Positions 18,954-24,108 of a DNA stretch of 24,108 nt are shown piece by piece. The stretch is from Larix sibirica (Eukaryota > Streptophyta > Pinopsida > Pinales > Pinaceae): positions 60,193-84,300 of the forward strand of contig NWUY0300004015.1 of the NCBI GenBank assembly GCA_004151065.3, in the 5' to 3' direction. The translations under genes were made by a program, and so were the position numbers. The notes beneath the pieces are model-generated. The model searched no databases. It saw nothing but the letters and a program-made list of their open reading frames with translations, and was not told the DNA's origin. Each line of letters begins with the position of its first letter. Positions within the stretch are counted from its first letter, which is position 1.

Positions 18954-19470
18954 TTATTTGGGAGAGAGATGATGAGGTAGCTTCCCTACAACAAGAAAAT
19001 TATCAATATTTACATACCATGGTGTATAAGAAAAATAACTAAATAAATGTTCATCGAGAATGTCATCCTCCAGAGGAGAATCATTCTTGATTTTGACAAA
19101 TCTAGATAAAAAGTTTGCGACTACATTTTCTTTACCAGGTTGATCAACAATTGTAATATCAAACTCTTGTAGGAGTAACAACCACCTAGTAACTCGTGCA
19201 TTAGTAATGGGATTATTAGCGAGATACTTGATTGTTGAATGGTATGTGCAGAAGGAAGTTGGGTAACCTATAATGTAGTGGAAGAACTTGTTGATTGTGA
19301 ATACCACTGCTAAGAACTCCTTTTCTGTTACTGTGAATTTTGTTTTGTAGGAGTTAGGTTTTTTCTAGCATAATAGATAGCGTATGGTTTCTTATCTTCT
19401 TGTTGACCCAAAACTGCTCTCGCGACTGTATCAGATGCATCTAAAGTTATATGAAATGGTAGTTTCTAGT
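18954..19470 (-). pseudogene. Gypsy RNase H domain, two frames
   Basis: An upstream piece (about 19470-19340) shows ITLDASDTVARAVLGQQED with the first catalytic Asp, and then KKPYAIYYARKNL. A frameshift near 19330 leads into TINKFFHYIIGYPTSFC and TYHSTIKYLANNP. The family has Asp-His at the Tyr-His position (TAC codon 19242-19244), so a catalytic Asp is replaced. The domain end is marked by VTRWLLLLQEFDITI and GKENVVANFLSR, the usual connection-to-integrase boundary. The remainder to 18954 is the RNase H-integrase linker. Confidence 0.8.
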
Positions 19471-19509
19471 CTGGTCCGCATAGAATAGGGGCTGTGGATA
19501 ACAATTCCT

Positions 19510-20420
19510 TTAATATCCCAAAAGTTGCATCACATTTATCAGTCCAAGAGAAGGATACATTTTTGTTAATAAAGCATAGAGAGGAGAAGCAATTTTTAAG
19601 TAATTTTCCATAAATTGACGATAATAATCAGTTTTTCCCAAAAACTTGTGTACTTCCTTCTGTGTCTTGGATGGTGGCATGTCAAGTATAATTTTAACCT
19701 CTTCTGGATCAATTTGAATACCTGCAACAAAAATAAAATGTCCCAGTACGATCCCTTCTATCATCAACATATGGCATTTTTCTTTACTTAATGAGAGATT
19801 TACCTGAGTGCAGCATTTAAGTACTTTTTCAAGATTTCCCAAAGCTTCCTCAAAGGTAGCACCATATGGCATAAAATCATCCATAAAAATTTCAACACTG
19901 TCATTAACCAAGTCTAGAAAAATGCCCAAAACTGCCCTTTGAAAGGCAACATGTGCATTACATAGTCCAAAAGGAAGGACTATGTATGCAAATGTACCCC
20001 AGGGACATGTAAAAGTGGTTTTATCTTGATCTTCAGGAGCTATCTGGATTTGGTTATAACCATTGAAACCATCGAGAAAGGGGAAAAAATTATTCCCTTA
20101 TAGGGTATCAAGTACTTGGTCAATGAAGGGCAGTGGAAAGTGGTCTTTTGTGTGGCTTTATTCAATTATCGGTAATCTACACAAATGCGCCACTTACCAT
20201 TTTTCTTTGGGACAACAACAAGGGGTGATACCCATTCATTGTATGATATAGGATAAATAAAATTAACATCCAATAGTTTCTTGAGTTCCTCCTTAACAAT
20301 ATATCATAGTGTAGGATTCATTATTCATTGGGGTTTCCTACTTGGGATGCAATATTTTTTGATATAAAAGTGATGTGTACAGATATCTAGGTGTATACCC
20401 TTCATATCTCTATAATCCCA
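19510..20420 (-). pseudogene. Gypsy reverse transcriptase domain, one frameshift
   Basis: The early part (about 20400-20150) carries ELKKLLDVNFIYPISYNEWV, VVPKKNGKWRICVDYR and then a stop. A run of four T on the plus strand (20146-20149), where the duplicate at 23628-23632 has five, explains a one-base frameshift. After it come FIDQVLDTL, stop, NNFFPFLDGFNGYNQIQIAP, FGLCNAHVAFQRAV and EIFMDDFMPYG. The catalytic Asp pair is intact (FMDD, 19876-19881). The thumb follows as LSLSKEKCHML and VHKFLGKTDYYRQFMENY. This is the best-preserved enzyme of the element but could not be translated without the frameshift being bypassed. Confidence 0.85.
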
Positions 20421-20618
20421 TGCAAAAGTTGTCTGTTCATATTTCAGGACTTGTAATAGCTAGTATTTTTGCAATGGTGACAAATTAGGATTTATATTTA
20501 AGGTTTTTCCAGGCTCAATTTCAATAGGAATACTCCTATGGACCACTGTAGTTGGGATTCCTTCTTCATCTTCAAGTTCATGTTCAATATTGTCTTTTGT
20601 GTTGGGTTTTATTGCATT

Positions 20619-21330
20619 TTATAGTAATTGATATGCAGGGTGGGAAACATAGGGCGAGTAGCTGATGAAACTAGAGATGACATCGTCCTCTATTTCATTC
20701 TTAAAGGTCATAGCTTTACCAATGGTTAGGATAGGTTGGTTGTTTTCATTTTCAATCTCAAAATCAGCCCATATGGTCTCTTCACAAGTTTCACTAGGCT
20801 TTGTTGGAGGGTAGAGAGTCATATTTTTCTTAATGTCTCCATGGGAAATAGTCATGTTTCCTGTTTTGCAACTGATATAAGCATCGAATGTAGCTAACCA
20901 TGGTCTTCCCAAAATTAGGGGATGACCTTATAGCCGAGATTTTGTCTACATTATTATAAAATCAGCTGGGTATTCCCAGGATTCTATTAAAATATTAGCA
21001 TCCTTTACTATCCCTTTTGGTTTAATGGTTGATCTATTTGCTAGCTCCAAAATGATAGGATTTGGTCTCAATTCTGCAAGGTCCATCGTTTCCCAAGTTT
21101 CCGTTGTCATAATATTAATGGCTACACCGAGATCTACTAAGGTATTAGGGAATTTGTTGCTTTGGATTTGAACCATAACAGTTTTATTGCCAGGATCCTC
21201 ATACTTAATAGGTGTAGTATTTCCTAAAAATAGATCAGATAACTTTCCTAAAACATGAATGGTTGGAGGATCCTTGGGTTTCCTACTAGTCTTCTTAAGA
21301 CACAACTCCCTCACAGTCTTAGCATAAATT
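20619..21330 (-). pseudogene. Gypsy aspartic protease region
   Basis: The protease would cut the Gag-Pol polyprotein. The active-site block reads LVDLGVAINIM (Asp codon 21132-21134), corresponding to the D-(L/S/T)-G-A signature, here with Val after Gly in place of Ala. It is preceded by GNKTVMVQIQSNKFPN. The flap and second half follow, and after a stop near 20940 the block MGRPWLATFDAYISCKTGNM begins, the retropepsin C-terminal GR-WL segment of this family. Frame is shared with gag, so gag and protease form one frame. After 20619 a stop separates it from the RT part. Confidence 0.8.
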
Positions 21331-22076
21331 GGTACATATCGGATTTCCTATAACATAGGTATTTTAACATATAGATTATGGAGTTCTACCAAAAGGTTGA
21401 ACTCAGATTGATGATCTACCCTTGTTAACACCAGCATCTTCGGATATGGGGGAGTAACAGCCTAAGATTGGCTTGGACTACTAACATCTTGAAATTGATT
21501 TGGGCTAGTAACATAGTGAGATTGATTTGAATCAGTAATAGCTTGAGATTGATTTGGATTAATAACAAGTGTTGTTACTGGCAGAGTTACAACGGGATCG
21601 AGATCAGTGTCCTCTTCTTGTTGATGCTCTTTGTTAGGAGATAAAGGTTCTTCCTATGAAATTATTGGTGAATTTTAGATTGATAATCCTCCCAAACCTC
21701 AAGTGAATGTTATTATATCCCAAAGGACCAATGGCATAGGTTAGAAAGGTAGGCATTTAAATTTGTTGAACTGCCTTATTATTTAGGTTGGGATTTGGTT
21801 GTACAGGTAGTTAGGGCTGAATTGTAGGGGTGTTCATTTGAGTGTTCACGGGATATTCATTGGGAATTGAAGCTGAGGTTGAGCAGGGAATGGGGATGGT
21901 AATTATTGAGTTGGTTGAGGTTTCAACCTAGGGTATTGGTGCATAGGAAAGGGAGGGTTTCACTAGTTTTGAGGCCAAGCTAAAATTTGAACTGGTTGTC
22001 GTGGCCACGATATTGAGGGAGAAGGAAATTGGGAATATTGTGGATTTTTCCAAGGCTACGCATGAAATCGTGATTG
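21331..22076 (-). pseudogene. Pro/Gln-rich linker between gag and protease
   Basis: The gag frame continues here with more stops than elsewhere. It is rich in Pro, Gln, Phe and Tyr (for example PWKNPQYSQFPSPSI), as in the disordered linker of plant Ty3/gypsy Gag. It contains a four-unit 27-bp repeat at 21467-21574. The composition explains why no long open frame is seen. Confidence 0.55.
21467..21574 (-). repeat. 27-bp tandem repeat, four units, in frame (9 residues)
   Basis: The plus-strand word ATTG(A/G)(T/C)TTG starts at 21467, 21494, 21521 and 21548, spaced exactly 27 bp. On the minus strand in the gag-protease frame the units read NQSQAITDS, NQSHYVTSP, NQFQDVSSP and SQS-stop-AVTPP. It is a polar, probably disordered spacer repeat. 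Confidence 0.8.
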
Positions 22077-23453
22077 CTAATATGCATAATGAACTTGTAA
22101 AATTGAGGGCCCATATTGATTTTTCCAAGTATTAAAAAAGAATGGATCTTGATTCATACTTGGGGGTTGATTTTTCCATGACTTCTTTTGTCCCATAAAA
22201 TATGCAGGTTCAACTTCCTCGATAGCATTCCGGCATGCTTCTTTCATTCCTGGAAATGAAGGACATGACTTTGTCGGGTGGTCCTTATCACATAATGGAC
22301 ATAATTCCACAACCTTTAGTGGCCATTCCATCACTGGGTGCTTATGTCTACATCGTGGGAAGAAAACAACGAATGCTTTGTCTTCTTCAAATTGTCTTTG
22401 TTTTGTTTGAAACACATCAAGATGAGAAGACAAGGTTCCAATAATATATGTTTTGAAGTCTTCCAGTAGGATTCCTATTTTTGTTTGGGCCACCCCATCA
22501 TTGGCTGACTTGACCACCCTAGTAGGAAGTTCTCTAACTCCTACCCTGTTTCTAGAAGACCCTTGAGAGCATGTCCTACACTAGTCACAAATAGTCTCAT
22601 AGATTTCCTTATAAATGTCTCCCTTTCCCATGGCATTCAATATGTCAAGCCATTCATCCTACATTCCTCGGATCATAATTGTCTTAAATATTTCATTTTC
22701 TAATGTAGAATGTGGAGATCTTTGTAGATTATATTGAAAATGCTCTACGTAGTCTTCCAAATTCTAGTCTTGTCCTTGAGTCATCTTGAAAATTTCATCT
22801 TTGAGGTCTCATGATATGCAATAGTCTTGATATTTATCGAGAAAGGAATTCTTCATTTCATCCCACGTCGTTATAGATCCACCACTCAATCCCATAAACC
22901 ATCTCAAGGCCGGTCCCTTCAAAGTGTTGGAAAATAGTTCGAGTTTCTGTAAATCAGTAATGTAATCGTAACTTCTGCATAACACATCAAACTCGAACAG
23001 AAAGACATTTGGATCCTCAATGGTTACCCCTTGAAAATTTGGGAGGGTATTCAATGAGATAGGTTTCATTGGTGCCACCTATGGAGTATCAGCAATGGGG
23101 AATTGGATGGTAGATGTAGTATAAGCCATCGTTCATGGATTTATGTCTTCACACAATTTCCAATATCCCTCAGGCATCCCAAAATCAGCAGGAAACCATT
23201 CAAACAGAAGAGGTTCCTCTGTCTTTGATGCAAAGGTTTTGACAACACTCCCTTGATCCAGAGGGGCAAGTTCAGGAACTACTAAATTTTAATGTTTAGG
23301 AACTATTAAATTTTGATGTTCAGTAACAACCCCTTTTGTCCCCCCATTCCATTCAAGTGATATGTGAGGGGTTGGATCTATTGGTGGTGAATGGGGCTCA
23401 AGTCCTGTTATTATAACTGGAGAGGTTGACCCCATCTGTGGACTCTGCTCCAT
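22077..23453 (-). pseudogene. Gypsy gag (capsid region and zinc knuckle)
   Basis: Gag would form the particle that packages the RNA. A single frame runs from an ATG at 23453 (MEQSPQMGSTSPVII). The upstream end contains a WFPADFGMPEGYWKLCEDIN block. The capsid-like retrotransposon gag domain lies at 23078-22590 (FQGVTIEDPNVFLFEFDVLC, LKGPALRWFMGL, FLDKYQDYC). A zinc knuckle follows at about 22306-22268 (CPLCDKDHPTKSC). The verified stops are TAA 23291, TGA 23135, TAG 23081, TGA 22811, TAG 22766, TAG 22661 and TAG 22583 (first base on the minus strand). All are one C-to-T change from Gln or Arg codons. No frameshift is needed from 23453 to 22077. Confidence 0.8.
23274..23321 (-). repeat. 24-bp tandem duplication within gag
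   Basis: AGGAACT(A)(C/T)TAAATTTT(A/G)ATGTT occurs at 23274 and 23298 on the plus strand. On the minus strand one copy encodes HQNLIVPK and the other H-stop-NLVVPE. The stop in the second is TAA where the first has CAA. Confidence 0.75.
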
Positions 23454-23572
23454 TGTATCACTTTGTTGTTATAGTACATCATGCAAGTCACCTTTTATAG
23501 CAGCAGTCGATCCTTGTTGTGTGGAGTGTTGGTGACTAGGACCCGTTTGAGGAACTGTGGCGTGACGTGATG

Positions 23573-23573
23573 N
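23573..23573. other. Single unresolved base at a repeat junction
   Basis: The N lies exactly between gag-upstream sequence and a duplicate RT fragment of the same family. It may mark an ambiguous consensus or a join between repeats in the assembly. Confidence 0.7.
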
Positions 23574-24051
23574 CTTCCCTGATAGGGTATCAAGTACTTG
23601 GTCAATGGAGGGTAGTTAAAAGTGGTCTTTTTGTGTGGCTTTATTCAATTCTCTGTAATATACACAAATGCGCCACTTACCATTTTTATTTGGGACAATG
23701 AAAAGGGGTGATACCCATTCACTGTCTGATATAGGATAAATAAAATTAGCATCCAACAGTTTCTTGAGTTCCTCCTTGACAATATCTTGTAGTGCCGGAT
23801 TCATTCTTCGTTCAGGTTTCCTACTTGGAATGTAGTATCTTTTTATATAAATGTGATGTGTACAAAGATCTAGGTGTATACGCTTCATATCCCTCTAATC
23901 CCATGCAAAATATGTATGTTCAGATTTCAGGACTGGTAACAGTTGGTCTTTTCGCAATGGTGATAGATTGTGATTTATATTTAAAGTTTTTCTAGGCTCT
24001 ATTTCAATAGGAATACTCCCATGGACCACTATAGTTGGAATTCCTTCTTCA
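23574..24051 (-). pseudogene. Second copy of the gypsy protease-RT junction and RT start
   Basis: The sequence is collinear with about 20095-20575 and roughly 90% identical by eye. The frame 23888-23616 reads IHLDLCTHHIYIKRYYIPSR, VKEELKKLLDANFIYPIS and NKNGKWRICVYYRELNKATQ, so it is again the RT N-terminal part. This copy keeps five T at 23628-23632 and so lacks the frameshift of the main copy, but it has TAA at 23616. One later VLDTLSGK block follows before homology ends at the N. At the other side homology stops exactly at TGTCACGTCCC (24052). It is a fragment of a second family member placed upstream of the main element. Confidence 0.85.
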
Positions 24052-24108
24052 TGTCACGTCCCCATTTTGACCCCCTTTGTATTAAATCGTAAATGATGTA
24101 AATATTGT
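24052..24108 (+). mobile_element. Candidate start of an LTR, continues beyond the window
   Basis: The sequence TGTCACGTCCCCATTTTG begins precisely where homology between the two RT copies ends. It matches the LTR terminus at 10491 (TGTCATGTCCCAAATTTG) in 10 of the first 11 bases. This supports an insertion of the same LTR family, plus orientation at the left end. Confidence 0.45.

Larger units (their letters stand above)
17686..23573 (-). mobile_element. Ty3/gypsy gag-pol remnant, Tat/Athila-like
   Basis: On the minus strand, from high to low coordinate, are gag, a zinc knuckle, a Pro/Gln-rich linker, aspartic protease, reverse transcriptase, RNase H, integrase zinc finger, core and C-terminus. 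This is the Ty3/gypsy order. There is no chromodomain, and the integrase ends in a GKI-TTWLGPYEV and NGHRLQIYH block, which suggests the non-chromovirus Tat/Athila side of the family. A repeat-bearing untranslated region follows. One frame (first base of each codon at positions of the form 3n+2) holds gag, protease and early RT. RT then shifts frame at 20146-20149, and later parts shift again. LTRs could not be delimited. The upstream end abuts a single N at 23573. Confidence 0.85.

Overview
The window looks like repeat-rich nuclear DNA from a seed plant with a large genome. I favour a gymnosperm or another large-genome species, but only weakly. It is AT-rich. It holds no intact host gene, rRNA, tRNA or CRISPR array that I can support. 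What can be recognised is a mosaic of decayed, nested retroelements. Unsequenced bases occur as one 840-bp N gap (10550-11389) and single Ns at 12693 and 23573.

Layout. 1-3600: AT-rich DNA with one long, stop-riddled minus-strand frame (1857-2615) that I cannot identify. 3620-6590: plus-strand pol remnant of a Ty3/gypsy chromovirus (reverse transcriptase, RNase H, integrase, chromodomain), with a candidate 3' LTR at 6805-7428. 7430-9320: no recognisable gene. 9476-12314: a 5'-truncated LINE-type insertion, plus strand, bounded by a 17-bp target-site duplication and ending in a short A-tail. Inside it, at 10491-11469, lies what looks like an LTR whose middle is hidden by the N gap. 12315-16300: minus-strand element with a polypurine tract next to an LTR-like TGTTGGG terminus (13326-13337). 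Upstream is one long decayed reading frame (about 900 codons) for an acidic, coiled-coil-like protein with four 69-bp (23-residue) repeats; no pol is seen. 17114-17675: two tandem-repeat arrays (18 bp, and about 95 bp arranged as 185-188-bp dimers). They lie directly downstream of a minus-strand Ty3/gypsy gag-pol of Tat/Athila-like character (17686-23573). 23574-24051: a second, roughly 90% identical piece of the same pol family (start of RT), abutting a single N on one side and an LTR-like TGTCACGTCCC terminus on the other (24052).

How the parts relate. The elements are defective and none should transpose by itself. The gag-pol frames carry stops that mostly look like C-to-T changes of Gln and Arg codons, homopolymer frameshifts, and replaced catalytic residues. 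The order of events can partly be read. The LINE interrupts DNA next to (possibly inside) the LTR of the coiled-coil element, and an LTR element later landed in the LINE. The least conventional item is the coiled-coil ORF with its TQ(T/I)D-bearing repeats in a pol-less LTR-type element. The tandem arrays in the 3' untranslated part of the gypsy element also merit attention as possible satellite seeds.
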